Assembly: GCA_019634385.1 (NCBI GenBank)
Contig: JAHQVK010000099.1
Location: forward strand, 1 to 58,007
DNA from: Myxococcales bacterium
Lineage (GTDB): Bacteria > Myxococcota > Kuafuiibacteriia > Kuafuiibacteriales > Kuafuiibacteriaceae
Direction: 5' to 3'
DNA length: 58,007 nucleotides
The notes beneath the pieces were generated by a model. That model was not told the origin of the DNA, did not search any database, and worked only from the letters and a program-made list of their open reading frames with translations. The position numbers and the translations under genes were made by a program. Positions 46,264 through 55,185 of this stretch are shown here, one piece after another; the first letter of the stretch is position 1, and each line of letters begins with the position of its first letter.

Positions 46264-46781
46264 AAGGTCTCTGAACGTACAATGACCGCCGGAAATAATT
46301 GTTCGTATATTTGGCGCCCACCTCGTTCCATAGACCTCTCGCGTGCTACATCCATAACTTCGACCATCATTTCATAACGAACATCAGGCGCTGGAACCAA
46401 CACTAGATTATTAGAACTCTCAAAGCGCTGTTTGATCCCCCATAGATGCGCATTTAGTGCCTCCGCATCAATTTTACCTTCATCCCCCAGTATAACTTTA
46501 TCAAACTGGTGAAGCTCACCTTTGTCGACATCTTCGCTGAAAGCGGAGATGTCCACCCCACCGTCAGATGATAGTTTTATTACCACCGACACCAGCCCCA
46601 AATTCTGGCTAGAGTCAGGGTTTTCTTCGTCTGCTACCGTAGGTACTTTTGCGGGGAGTACAGCCACCAGAGTAGCGCCAAAGGACACCATCAAAAAGAA
46701 GATAATATTGGACAAGACATCCAGTAGTGCAGTGAGATCAACTGCGGTTGCGTCTTCATCACCCGGTACTTGGTCCATCAT
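46260..46781 (-). CDS. ExbD/TolR-family protein (first copy)
   Basis: 173 residues from the ATG at 46781, immediately after the exbB stop; the frame extends to 46949 inside exbB and that extension is not coding. Membrane segment with D21 in LTALLDVLSNIIFFLMVSFG, then a 120-residue periplasmic domain ending QIYEQLFPAVIVRSETL, longer than E. coli ExbD (about 140). Paired with the following copy and exbB. Confidence 0.87.
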   Translation of the reverse strand: MMDQVPGDEDATAVDLTALLDVLSNIIFFLMVSFGATLVAVLPAKVPTVADEENPDSSQNLGLVSVVIKLSSDGGVDISAFSEDVDKGELHQFDKVILGDEGKIDAEALNAHLWGIKQRFESSNNLVLVPAPDVRYEMMVEVMDVARERSMERGGRQIYEQLFPAVIVRSETL

Positions 46782-46785
46782 AAGC

Positions 46786-47442
46786 TTAGGCGGTCCGTGG
46801 AGACTTAGTAGGGCGTTTGACGCGATTGCGTTCCATAATCGCATCACGAACGCGGTTGAGTGCGTTCTCCATCTGTTCCAGAATTCTGGACTGGCGCCCA
46901 TTGACAACCATGAACGTGATCGCGCAGAAGACCGCGATCGCCAGCCCAAAAAACGTATTGTAGAAGGCTATGGTGATGCCTTTGGCTAGTACCGCTTGAC
47001 GCTCAGCCCCATCCTGAGCCTGAGCGCTTCCAAAGGCCTCTATCAATCCGTAGATTGTCCCTACCAATCCTACAAGGGTCGCCAGATTACCCGCCTGGGG
47101 CAGAAAACTTGTATACCTTTTGATGCGAGGGAGCTCGCGGGTCACGCTCGTTTCATAGGTCCGATCAATTTCTCGATCGGAGCGATCCGACTTCATCAGT
47201 AGCTCCTTGGCCACCACTGCCACCGGATGTTCTTCCTGGGCTGCTACCTGTAAAGCCGCCGCGTAATTACCTTGCTCGATGAGCGAAACCACGGCGTTAG
47301 CAAAAGCGGAGGACGATAACCGATAGGTAATCCACAGCGCATGGAAGCGAAGCAGCACAACGGCAACAACGGCGATCGATACGGCAAAATTGACGTACAT
47401 CATCACGCCCCCCTTGGAGAGGGTATGTAAGAATTCCCACAT
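46786..47442 (-). CDS. MotA/TolQ/ExbB proton channel family protein
   Basis: 218 residues, three membrane segments (YVNFAVSIAVVAVVLL, LATLVGLVGTIYGLIEAF, TIAFYNTFFGLAIAVFCAITF). The NLATLVGLVGTIYGLI block is the family core. First gene of exbB-exbD-exbD-acyltransferase. The one-plus-two arrangement resembles aglR-aglQ-aglS, the gliding motor of Myxococcus; other Agl proteins are not in the window, so a transport or Tol function is also possible. Confidence 0.9.
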   Translation of the reverse strand: MWEFLHTLSKGGVMMYVNFAVSIAVVAVVLLRFHALWITYRLSSSAFANAVVSLIEQGNYAAALQVAAQEEHPVAVVAKELLMKSDRSDREIDRTYETSVTRELPRIKRYTSFLPQAGNLATLVGLVGTIYGLIEAFGSAQAQDGAERQAVLAKGITIAFYNTFFGLAIAVFCAITFMVVNGRQSRILEQMENALNRVRDAIMERNRVKRPTKSPRTA

Positions 47443-47601
47443 ACGGCGAGCAAACCTAACATCGGCTCGATTCGCCGAGCAACGGGGTTCGTAGCTGCAT
47501 CTGGGCTTCTCGGTCGTGCGAACGAGAAATACCTAACAATTCACCGCCCAAACCGGTCCGTGGCTACTTCTCGGCAGCACGATCGCGCGAATGAGAAATA
47601 C
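47443..47601 (-). repeat. Duplicated hairpin upstream of exbB
   Basis: Two related segments, CTTCTCGGTCGTGCGAACG (47506 on) and CTTCTCGGCAGCACGATCGC (47567 on), each ending in GAGAAATACTA-like sequence. Each can fold (TTCTCG with CGAGAA or TGAGAA). They lie 60-160 bp before the exbB start and abut an R1 copy. Confidence 0.4.
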
Positions 47602-47786
47602 TAGGGCGTGTCTTTACCCTCCGGCGGTGGAGATGACGCCGTAGTCCGAGTTTGTGAACGGTCGGCCCCAGCGGGAGGGGACGGGATGTACCGGACCGAG
47701 GGGACCGAACGGGGGCGAAGCCACCGACCACTCACAAATGGGGGATACAAGTCGGAACGCGGTCCGGAGGGTAAAGACACGCCCTA
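47602..47786 (+). mobile_element. R1 element copy i (best intact copy)
   Basis: 185 bp from TA in CTAG to TA in CTAA. Near-perfect terminal repeats, GGGCGTGTCTTTACCCTCCGG and CCGGAGGGTAAAGACACGCC. Inner arms GGCCCCAGCGGG and GGGGGCGAAGCCACC. Suitable as the family reference. Confidence 0.9.
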
Positions 47787-47909
47787 ACATACACTTGGAT
47801 GCACATATCCGTGAGAGATGCAACCAAGGTAGGTCCACAGCAGCACGAACAATTACTGAATCCAAATCCATCGTGGATGGTTTGCGGACACAGAATCCCG
47901 CAGCAGAAC

Positions 47910-49760
47910 TCAGGGAGCAGTAGCTCCCTGTTCTTCTTCTGCTTCATCAGGCTTTGCCGGCTCATGAAGCTCGGTCGAAATTTCCGGATCATCAACAAAC
48001 GGCCACACCGTGCGGTCAGCCCGTACGGCCAAAGATCTAAGAAAAGCGACAACAGCCTGCCGATCGGTCAACGAAAGCTTCTGCTTGAACTCTGGCATCT
48101 CACTCTCTTCTCCATACAAGTGCTCGGCACTCGAATTCTCAAGCATCGACATTACCCACCGATCGCTTTGGAAACCAGCCAACGAGGGCCCCTCAACCGC
48201 ATACTCCTCTTCAAAATCATGGCAATCCTCACATTCTGACTCTGCCACCAATTGATCACTGATACTGAGATCGCTCACCGCGATGCCACCGTATTTCTTT
48301 AGGGACCACAGCATATTTGTCAGCTGCTGGAGCGATTCCTCCGAAAGATACGCATATGAGAGCATACCGTCAGTGATCTTGGTCTTCCCAAAAAACCGGG
48401 GCCCTCCGGGATCCCGAAGCAGCTGCCTAAGCCAAGGCTTGGAGCCATAAGCGGTGAGATCCGGCCCTTTCGGCTCATCTGAGACGTAGCCCTCCAGCGC
48501 ATGACACGAGCGACATCTACTCCTAAAAATCCGCTCGCCACGTACAAGAGGGTCGCGGTTCATCATCGCGGAGGCACCTTCTGGTGGAATACCGGTCAAC
48601 GCCAACTGTTGTGCTCGGCGAGCCTCCCGCTCCGCAAACAGCGCCTCATCAGCTAGCCGGGGATCATGTCCGTCTTCCCACTTCGCCAACGAACCGAGAC
48701 CAATTAAGATCCCAAGCAAAACAGTACAAGCCACGAGCCAGGGCCACCGAAACCGAAAACCACGGGAGCGACTCCGATCCACAAGTGGCAAAACAAACAA
48801 AAAGGAGGCCACTAATCCCGGCAACACAACCGTACCCACCACCTGGTAGGGTCCATGAAAATATTTGAGGGATTGAAACAGCGGAAGAAAGTACCATTCA
48901 GGCCGTGCTAGATAGTTTGCTGTTGGATCAGCTGGTGCTCCGAGCGGAGCGCCAAACCACCAACCTAAGCCTGCCACACCCAAAATGACAAACCCGATCA
49001 TTAAGACATCATAACTTAGTTGGCGACTAGCGTATATTTCTACAACCGGTGGCTCCGCCGGTTGGGTTGGAGGTGTATAACCTTTTCTACGAAATAGGAA
49101 AATATGTATGCCGATCAACAAGAAAGTGAGCGTCGGCAACACAATACTATGAAGAGCATAGCTTCGAGTCAGTGTAAGATTACCATGGTCATTTCCGCCT
49201 AAAGATAGGTCTTGAAGAAGCAAACCTATCAACGGCACCGTACCAGTAATACCGGTTCGTACTTTACTTGCCCAATAACCCAGTTGATCCCAGAGCAAAG
49301 TATAGCCGGTCAGTGGATAAGCCAAAATCAAGGCAAACAGCGCTAATCCAATCCACCAATTAGGTTCACGCGGAGCTTTATATGCCCCCGTCACCACCAC
49401 ATGGATAAAATGGAGCCCCACCAGGATGACCATGGCACTGGTACCCAGATGATGGATCCCACGCACAACACGGCCTCCGGTCACGACCAATTCAATATAC
49501 GCTACAGATGCCCATGCATCAGTCACTGATGGACTATAGAAGGCGGCTAACAGAGTACCAGTTATGCATTGCACAAGAAAGAGTACAGCCAAGACCGACC
49601 CCAGCGTTCGACCGATGGATGCCCCCCCCTCTACCGGAAGTTCCAAAATCGACCGGACAACTTTGCGATGACCAAACCGATCATCCAACAATTCCCAAAG
49701 CCTAGATCGCCTTGGAGGAGGAGGTGGAGCTGGGCGATTAGTTAAGTTTGGCTCACTCAT
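47910..49760 (-). CDS. Fused cytochrome b / diheme cytochrome c
   Basis: Quinol oxidation subunit of a bc-type complex, 616 residues. A proline-rich N-terminus is followed by cytochrome b with heme ligands H103/H117 and H204/H219. Spacings of 14 and 15 match cytochrome b6 of b6f complexes, not bc1 (14 and 14). The Qo motif PEWY is at 287-290 (RPEWYFLPLF), in a subunit-IV-like part. The C-terminus carries two c-type heme sites, CRSCH (416-420) and CEDCH (510-514), exported to the periplasm. The start overlaps the Rieske gene stop by 4 bp. Confidence 0.93.
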   Translation of the reverse strand: MSEPNLTNRPAPPPPPRRSRLWELLDDRFGHRKVVRSILELPVEGGASIGRTLGSVLAVLFLVQCITGTLLAAFYSPSVTDAWASVAYIELVVTGGRVVRGIHHLGTSAMVILVGLHFIHVVVTGAYKAPREPNWWIGLALFALILAYPLTGYTLLWDQLGYWASKVRTGITGTVPLIGLLLQDLSLGGNDHGNLTLTRSYALHSIVLPTLTFLLIGIHIFLFRRKGYTPPTQPAEPPVVEIYASRQLSYDVLMIGFVILGVAGLGWWFGAPLGAPADPTANYLARPEWYFLPLFQSLKYFHGPYQVVGTVVLPGLVASFLFVLPLVDRSRSRGFRFRWPWLVACTVLLGILIGLGSLAKWEDGHDPRLADEALFAEREARRAQQLALTGIPPEGASAMMNRDPLVRGERIFRSRCRSCHALEGYVSDEPKGPDLTAYGSKPWLRQLLRDPGGPRFFGKTKITDGMLSYAYLSEESLQQLTNMLWSLKKYGGIAVSDLSISDQLVAESECEDCHDFEEEYAVEGPSLAGFQSDRWVMSMLENSSAEHLYGEESEMPEFKQKLSLTDRQAVVAFLRSLAVRADRTVWPFVDDPEISTELHEPAKPDEAEEEQGATAP

Positions 49761-50293
49761 CCTGGTTTCTGCTCCCCAATCCCCATAACAAACTTCTCAA
49801 ACTGAACCTGGACCTTTCCGCCAGCCGTCCGAACCTGCAGGCGGTCCATTTGCCGAGGAGACGGTCCCGAATCAACACGTCCGTCGGAGCTGAAGTACGA
49901 ATCGTGGCAAGGGCACACAAATCGTTTAGATGAACTTTCCCAATCGATCCCACATCCGAGATGTGGACAAATGGTAGACCAGGCCCAAATTTCGGGACCA
50001 GGTGAGCCTGTGGTCACCCTCCGGGCCAACCACACACTTCCCACTTCACTGGTTGGCATCCGATTCCAACCGTCACGCGGCTCATCTATAACCACTGCTA
50101 CCTGCACGGGGGAGCCATCCTCGGGTATCGCAACTAGATCACATACCTCGACAAACTCACCGGTTCCACTCACCGTGATTCGACCAATAGGATCAGTAAC
50201 TCCCTGAACTAGCGGCGTTGCAACCGCCGCTACCGCACCGGCACCCGCCATAGTAGAAAATACCTTTAGGGCGTCCCTTCTATTTTTGCGCAT
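49757..50293 (-). CDS. Rieske iron-sulfur protein
   Basis: 178 residues. Twin-arginine-type anchor (NRRDALKVF) with a hydrophobic segment at about 12-30. Cluster ligands C109/H111 and C127/H130 in CPHLGCG and CPCHDS; C114 and C129 form the disulfide. [2Fe-2S] electron carrier between quinol and the cytochrome c domains of the next gene. First gene of the bc operon. Confidence 0.93.
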   Translation of the reverse strand: MRKNRRDALKVFSTMAGAGAVAAVATPLVQGVTDPIGRITVSGTGEFVEVCDLVAIPEDGSPVQVAVVIDEPRDGWNRMPTSEVGSVWLARRVTTGSPGPEIWAWSTICPHLGCGIDWESSSKRFVCPCHDSYFSSDGRVDSGPSPRQMDRLQVRTAGGKVQVQFEKFVMGIGEQKPG

Positions 50294-50384
50294 GAGTTAA
50301 TGCTATACGCGAGGGACGGGAGCTAGGCCGAGCAACTTCAACCCTGTATGGATGCAACTTACTATGAAATCCCCCGCTCGAACG

Positions 50385-50651
50385 CTATGATACCATCTTT
50401 GACCGGGAAGGAAGTGTGGCTAAAGACTCAGGATCTTCTCCGGAAGCTAGTGCTGAAGCCGTAGAAGTAGATAGCTGACCAACAGCAGAATCTTCCAACT
50501 CACAAGCTCGAGGTCGACCAGCAGCATCACACGCGCAGGCAGTACCTACACCACCGCAGGATCCTTGGAGCCGTTTTCCACTAATAAGAACCCCTAAGGA
50601 CATCAGGCCGGTGAGCGCCAAGAATACGCCGAAGGTAACTACAAACAGCAT
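50385..50651 (-). CDS. nqrM: NqrM, maturation factor of Na+-NQR
   Basis: 88 residues: a membrane segment (VTFGVFLALTGLMSLGVLI), then GKRLQGSCGG and four cysteines (C32, C39, C41, C50). NqrM delivers the iron of the NqrD/E centre; the known family has KGSCGG and CDC near the C-terminus. This copy has about 35 extra Ser/Ala residues at the end. Directly downstream of apbE (9 bp), end of the nqr operon. Confidence 0.85.
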   Translation of the reverse strand: MLFVVTFGVFLALTGLMSLGVLISGKRLQGSCGGVGTACACDAAGRPRACELEDSAVGQLSTSTASALASGEDPESLATLPSRSKMVS

Positions 50652-50660
50652 AGGTCTATC

Positions 50661-51728
50661 TTACGGGTTTGGGTCCACTCGTCGAGCAAACATTGGGGTT
50701 CGTTTGACCTTAACCGCGCCATCTGAGGTTGTAAGAAACAATGCCGCTACATTGTGCTCTACCGCCCAATCATAACCCGCCTGATCACCAAGCACATAGA
50801 GGGCGGTGGCCAATGCATCCGCTCGCATACAAGTTTCACTCAAAACCGTGACGGAGCCCAAACCGTGGTCCACCGGCTCGCCGCTGCGTGGATCAATAAT
50901 ATGTGTGATCTTCCTACCATCTACAGTCACAAAATTTCGATAGTTTCCCGACGTTGCCATACCTTGACCGTCGAGAGCGACTATTTCCTGGATAACCTTT
51001 TCGGGATCGGTCTGTGGTTTCTCCACCCCCACTCTCCACCTTCCATTTGGGCCCCGACCATGGGCGCGAACCTCTCCACCAATTTCAACCAAATGATCTT
51101 GAAGCCCAACCCCCATAAGTGCATCGGATAGCCGGTCCACTGCATACCCCTTAGCGATGGCAGAAAGGTCAATAGCCAGGTTAGGATGGTTTTTCTGGAG
51201 CATATGTTCTTTTGGATTGAATTGAACTTTGTGTAATCCCACCAGCTCTTTTGCCTCATTCAAGGCATCTTCGGATGGGGGCTCCAAGAGCGCGCCCGGA
51301 CCAAAACCCCACAGATCAACCAACGGTCCCACAGTGGGGTCCAAGGCTCCTTCCGTTTGTTGGTAGATATACACAGCCTCTTCAAGCACCCGCGCTAAAT
51401 CTTCGGACACCGTCAGCGGGCTGGTCGAATCAGACCGGTTGAAGCGAGACAGCTCTGACTGCGGATGATAGGTCGACATCGACTGGTTTACATCCTGCAC
51501 CACCGCAACCATCAATTTCTCGATGATCTTTGGAGAAAGCTCCGGCTTAAGCCAACGAACCTCGTACGTGGTTCCAAAGGCATTGCCTGTCAGCTGCTGA
51601 GCTTGGTTCTTGGGCTTGACCAACGCAGAATGAGAGGGGGGGCGACGGGCCCACAACACCCCTAAGAGGAGCAAAACAAACGTCCCGCCAAGCAGTGAAC
51701 GCCATAACGATGGACCCCGGTTTTCCAT
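50661..51728 (-). CDS. apbE: FAD:protein FMN transferase
   Basis: 355 residues with an N-terminal anchor (LLGGTFVLLLLGVLW). ApbE attaches FMN to Thr in NqrB and NqrC in the periplasm. Conserved: GNAFGTTYEVRW, GALDPTVGPLVDLWGFGP, SAIAKGYAVDRL, GGEVRAHG and ATSGNYRNFVTVDGRKITHI. The targets NqrB/NqrC lie upstream in the operon. Confidence 0.94.
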   Translation of the reverse strand: MENRGPSLWRSLLGGTFVLLLLGVLWARRPPSHSALVKPKNQAQQLTGNAFGTTYEVRWLKPELSPKIIEKLMVAVVQDVNQSMSTYHPQSELSRFNRSDSTSPLTVSEDLARVLEEAVYIYQQTEGALDPTVGPLVDLWGFGPGALLEPPSEDALNEAKELVGLHKVQFNPKEHMLQKNHPNLAIDLSAIAKGYAVDRLSDALMGVGLQDHLVEIGGEVRAHGRGPNGRWRVGVEKPQTDPEKVIQEIVALDGQGMATSGNYRNFVTVDGRKITHIIDPRSGEPVDHGLGSVTVLSETCMRADALATALYVLGDQAGYDWAVEHNVAALFLTTSDGAVKVKRTPMFARRVDPNP

Positions 51729-51764
51729 GACTACCGGGGTACATCAGGTTTGGGTAACAAGGGA

Positions 51765-51790
51765 AGCGGAGTCGCAGAGCGCGACTCGCT
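51765..51790 (-). promoter_or_regulatory. Stem-loop between nqrF and apbE
   Basis: AGCGGAGTCGC, loop AGAGC, GCGACTCGCT: a 10-bp stem with one bulge. No U-run follows on the minus strand, so it is more likely a processing or stability site than a full terminator. Confidence 0.4.
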
Positions 51791-51811
51791 CGTGACTAAC
51801 AAATCAAGGAA

Positions 51812-53095
51812 TCAGCCACCAAAGTCATCAAGTGCAATGTTTTCTTGCTCCACCCCAAGACTTAGCAACATGTCTATCACCGAAGTGTTCATCATTGGTG
51901 GTCCACAGAGATAGTATTCACAGTCTTCTGGAGAAGGGTGGTTCTTGAGATATTTTTCAAACAGGACATTGTGAATAAAGCCGGTATAACCTTCATTTCC
52001 ACCGAGCCACTTACGGCCAGTGGACTGAGGGTCTTCCCAATTATCCTCCGGTTTTTTGTCCGACAGGGCAATGTGCCAACTGAAATTCGGATTCTCCTTT
52101 TGAAGAGTATCAAAATCGTTTACATAGAAACATTCTTGCACTGAACGAGCGCCATACCAGAAGGTTACTTTGCGATCTGTGGACAGTCGGCGGAATTGGT
52201 CAAAAATATGGGAACGCATCGGCGCCATCCCCGCACCACCACCAACAAACACCATTTCGTTCTTGGTTTCTTTGGCGAAAAATTCACCAAAGGGACCAGA
52301 TATGGTGACCTCATCGCCGGGATTGAGACTGTAGATATACGATGACATCAAACCAGGAGGTACATTCGCCCAAGAACCAGCCGCGCGATCAAAAGGCGGG
52401 GTAGCGATTCGGACATTGAGCATGATAATCCCACGCTCTTCGGGATAGTTTGCCATCGAATAAGCGCGAGTGATGGTCTCCGGTATTGTGGTACTAAGGC
52501 CCCACAGTTTAAAGTTATCCCAGTCCGGACGAAACCGGTCTTCTACAGCAAAGTCTTTGAAATGTACGGTAGTCGGTGGTGCCTCAATCTGGATGTAACC
52601 ACCGGCCCTAAATGGAACGCTCTCTCCTTCTGGGAGTTCTAGCACCAATTCCTTGATAAAGGTCGCCACGCTGTTGTTGGAGCGAACTTTACACTTCCAT
52701 TTCTTCACACTGAAGACGGAGGGTTCCACCTCAATACGCAGGTCATTCTTAACCTTAACCTGACAAGACAGGCGGCAGCCTTCCCGAGCCTCCCGACGGC
52801 TAATATGACTTTCTTCAGTGGGTAGAAGCGCTCCACCACCATCGTGAACGTGGACCTTGCAAACACCGCAAGTTCCCCCGCCACCGCAGGCGGAGGGAAT
52901 AAAGATCTTCCTGGCCGCTAAGGTAGAAAGCAAGGTGCTGCCCGCGGGAGTGACAATGGCTGCATCTTCGTCGTCGTTGATCACGATACGAACATCGCCA
53001 GAACTGACCAGTCGGGCCCGAGCTTGTATTAAAATTAAGACAAGACCCAAGACCACAAGAACAAAAACAGTGACACCTAGTACTGCTGTCGTCAT
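51812..53095 (-). CDS. nqrF: Na+-translocating NADH:quinone reductase subunit F
   Basis: 427 residues. Anchor (about 3-25), [2Fe-2S] plant-type ferredoxin domain with C70, C76, C79 and C111, then FAD- and NADH-binding domains ([33 protein letters not shown]). Entry point of electrons from NADH. Confidence 0.96.
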   Translation of the reverse strand: MTTAVLGVTVFVLVVLGLVLILIQARARLVSSGDVRIVINDDEDAAIVTPAGSTLLSTLAARKIFIPSACGGGGTCGVCKVHVHDGGGALLPTEESHISRREAREGCRLSCQVKVKNDLRIEVEPSVFSVKKWKCKVRSNNSVATFIKELVLELPEGESVPFRAGGYIQIEAPPTTVHFKDFAVEDRFRPDWDNFKLWGLSTTIPETITRAYSMANYPEERGIIMLNVRIATPPFDRAAGSWANVPPGLMSSYIYSLNPGDEVTISGPFGEFFAKETKNEMVFVGGGAGMAPMRSHIFDQFRRLSTDRKVTFWYGARSVQECFYVNDFDTLQKENPNFSWHIALSDKKPEDNWEDPQSTGRKWLGGNEGYTGFIHNVLFEKYLKNHPSPEDCEYYLCGPPMMNTSVIDMLLSLGVEQENIALDDFGG

Positions 53096-53110
53096 TGAAG
53101 TATAACCTTC

Positions 53111-53725
53111 CTAGAGCTGAATTCCACCAAAGGACATGAATCCAATGGCCATCAGTCCGGTCACGATAAAGGTGATACCCAACCCTCTAAGTGGTGGTGG
53201 AACATCACTGTATCGCATCTTTTCTCGAATAGCCGCTAACGCCACAATGGCTAGCATAAAGCCAATCCCTGACCCCACACCAAAAACGGCACTCTCGGCC
53301 AAAGTGTAATCACGCTCAACCATAAAGAGTGAAGAGCCCAAGATCGCACAGTTCACAGCGATTAGAGGAAGAAACACCCCCAGGGCAGCGTACAGTGCTG
53401 GAGCAAATTTATCGATTGCCATTTCTACAATCTGAACCGTCGCAGCAATAGTTCCAATAAAGCAAAGGAAGCGCAAGAAGCTGAGATCAACGGTGCTGAG
53501 ACTTGGATCTACCCATGCCAGCGCGCCTTCTTTTAGTAGATTTGCATAAATAAGTTGCGACAATGGAGTGCAGATCCCCACAACAAATACCACCGCTGCC
53601 CCCAGGCCCATAGCGGTGTCTACTTTCTTAGATACAGCCAAGAAGGAGCACATACCTAAGAAGAAAGCGAGAGCCATATTTTCTATAAATATGGCTTTTA
53701 TAGCAATGCTTAATAGTTCTTGCAC
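53111..53725 (-). CDS. nqrE: Na+-NQR subunit E
   Basis: 204 residues from a GTG at 53725 with GGAGGA upstream; the frame extends to 53785 over nqrD and is not coding there. Six membrane segments; [20 protein letters not shown] and [20 protein letters not shown] are typical. Shares the intramembrane iron centre with NqrD. One-base gap after nqrD. Confidence 0.95.
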   Translation of the reverse strand: MQELLSIAIKAIFIENMALAFFLGMCSFLAVSKKVDTAMGLGAAVVFVVGICTPLSQLIYANLLKEGALAWVDPSLSTVDLSFLRFLCFIGTIAATVQIVEMAIDKFAPALYAALGVFLPLIAVNCAILGSSLFMVERDYTLAESAVFGVGSGIGFMLAIVALAAIREKMRYSDVPPPLRGLGITFIVTGLMAIGFMSFGGIQL

Positions 53726-53726
53726 G

Positions 53727-54344
53727 CTAGTCCTCCGTAATCTGCCCGGGCTTGAATGCCCGGAGCACCCAGATAAATACCGCAATGAGGAAAAATGCAG
53801 CCGGAGACAACACCATCAGACCATTGGGTTGATACCAACCACCGTCCTGCACCAACGGAAGAACTGGGACGCCAAATAGTTTACCTGAGCCAAACAGTTC
53901 ACGAAAAAAGCCTACAACTAGCAAGACCAGGCCGTAACCCAATCCATTACCAATGCCATCAACAAAGCTAGCTACCGGTGGGTTCTGCATTGCGAAAGCT
54001 TCTGCTCGTCCCATTACGATACAGTTCGTAATAATAAGACCCACAAATACCGTCAATTGTTTCGATATATCAAAGAAGTAGGCCTGTAGCACTTGATCTG
54101 TCACGATCACCAAAGAGGCAATCACGGTAAGTTGTACAATGATACGAATGCTTGGTGGGATATAGTTGCGCATCAAACTTATGGAAGTATTTGATAGAGC
54201 TACAACAATCGTCACAGCAACCGCCATAACCAAGGATGTTTCGAGTTTTGTCGTTACCGCTAGCGCAGAACAAATCCCCAGCACCTGCAGCGCAATGGGA
54301 TTGTTGTCAAACAGAGGATCTAATAGGACATCTTTTGTTTTCAT
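53727..54344 (-). CDS. nqrD: Na+-NQR subunit D
   Basis: 205 residues from the ATG at 54344 with AGGAGGG upstream; a longer frame to 54401 overlaps nqrC and is discarded. [20 protein letters not shown] opens the protein; [20 protein letters not shown] is the conserved core. Confidence 0.95.
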   Translation of the reverse strand: MKTKDVLLDPLFDNNPIALQVLGICSALAVTTKLETSLVMAVAVTIVVALSNTSISLMRNYIPPSIRIIVQLTVIASLVIVTDQVLQAYFFDISKQLTVFVGLIITNCIVMGRAEAFAMQNPPVASFVDGIGNGLGYGLVLLVVGFFRELFGSGKLFGVPVLPLVQDGGWYQPNGLMVLSPAAFFLIAVFIWVLRAFKPGQITED

Positions 54345-54357
54345 TTTAAGGTCCCTC

Positions 54358-55185
54358 CTACGAAGCCTCGGATGCTGCAACTTTGCGAATAAAGGGACCA
54401 AAGCCTTTGTCCCCTAGCCAAAACTGCAGCAAACTGCTGACCCCTTTGCTCGTAATCGTGGCTCCCGAAAGTCCATCCACTTGATGAGGTGTTGCTTCCA
54501 CTGAACCGGCTTGGCCCTTGACGACCCGAATCTGGGGCTCCTCGAAGCTTGTAGCCGCGATCCCTTCTGGGCCATATACAAGACGCCCGGGCCATTTTGC
54601 TTTCCAAGAGGGGTTATCAACTTCTCCCCCCAACCCTGGCGTTTCGCCATGTTGGTAGAACGTGAGACCCCGTATCTCATTTCCATTAGGCGCAAGGGCT
54701 AAAAATCCATACAGCGTGGACCACAACCCTTTTCCTTCCACCGGAAAGATATATTGGTCGAGGGTAAATCCTTCACCCTTTTCGTTCATTGGGGTAGCAG
54801 ACACATAGTAAACAAGTGCCCTATTCGGTATCCGAGCCACACCTGCTGGATTTTTAGCCGCAACCTTGGAGCGTGCGGGATCTCGCGTTGCTTTCTGTTG
54901 ATCAAAGGTAGCTGTTTCCACCGAAGGGTCCGGCTTCGCTGCTTCCAGATCGACAATCACCGGGCGAATGCGGGCCGCGAAGAGCTGTTGAACCTCATCC
55001 TCGGTATGCGCCACACTTTCGTCCAGCAAGCCGGCCACAGCCAGGACTTTTTTCTGCCGGTCAAGTTGTTGGTTTTTCTCTTGGAGCGGCTTGAGTCCCA
55101 CCGCTGCTGAAGAAACCAAAACTGCACAGACCAAGCACACACCAACACAGAAGCTAACAATATAGATAGGACGTTCAAGCTGCAT
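54358..55185 (-). CDS. nqrC: Na+-NQR subunit C
   Basis: 275 residues from the ATG at 55185 (AGAGGAGG upstream), overlapping nqrB by 11 bp. One membrane segment ([20 protein letters not shown]) and a periplasmic FMN domain; the flavinylation site is T243 in [11 protein letters not shown]. Slightly longer than the Vibrio protein (about 257). Confidence 0.95.
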   Translation of the reverse strand: MQLERPIYIVSFCVGVCLVCAVLVSSAAVGLKPLQEKNQQLDRQKKVLAVAGLLDESVAHTEDEVQQLFAARIRPVIVDLEAAKPDPSVETATFDQQKATRDPARSKVAAKNPAGVARIPNRALVYYVSATPMNEKGEGFTLDQYIFPVEGKGLWSTLYGFLALAPNGNEIRGLTFYQHGETPGLGGEVDNPSWKAKWPGRLVYGPEGIAATSFEEPQIRVVKGQAGSVEATPHQVDGLSGATITSKGVSSLLQFWLGDKGFGPFIRKVAASEAS

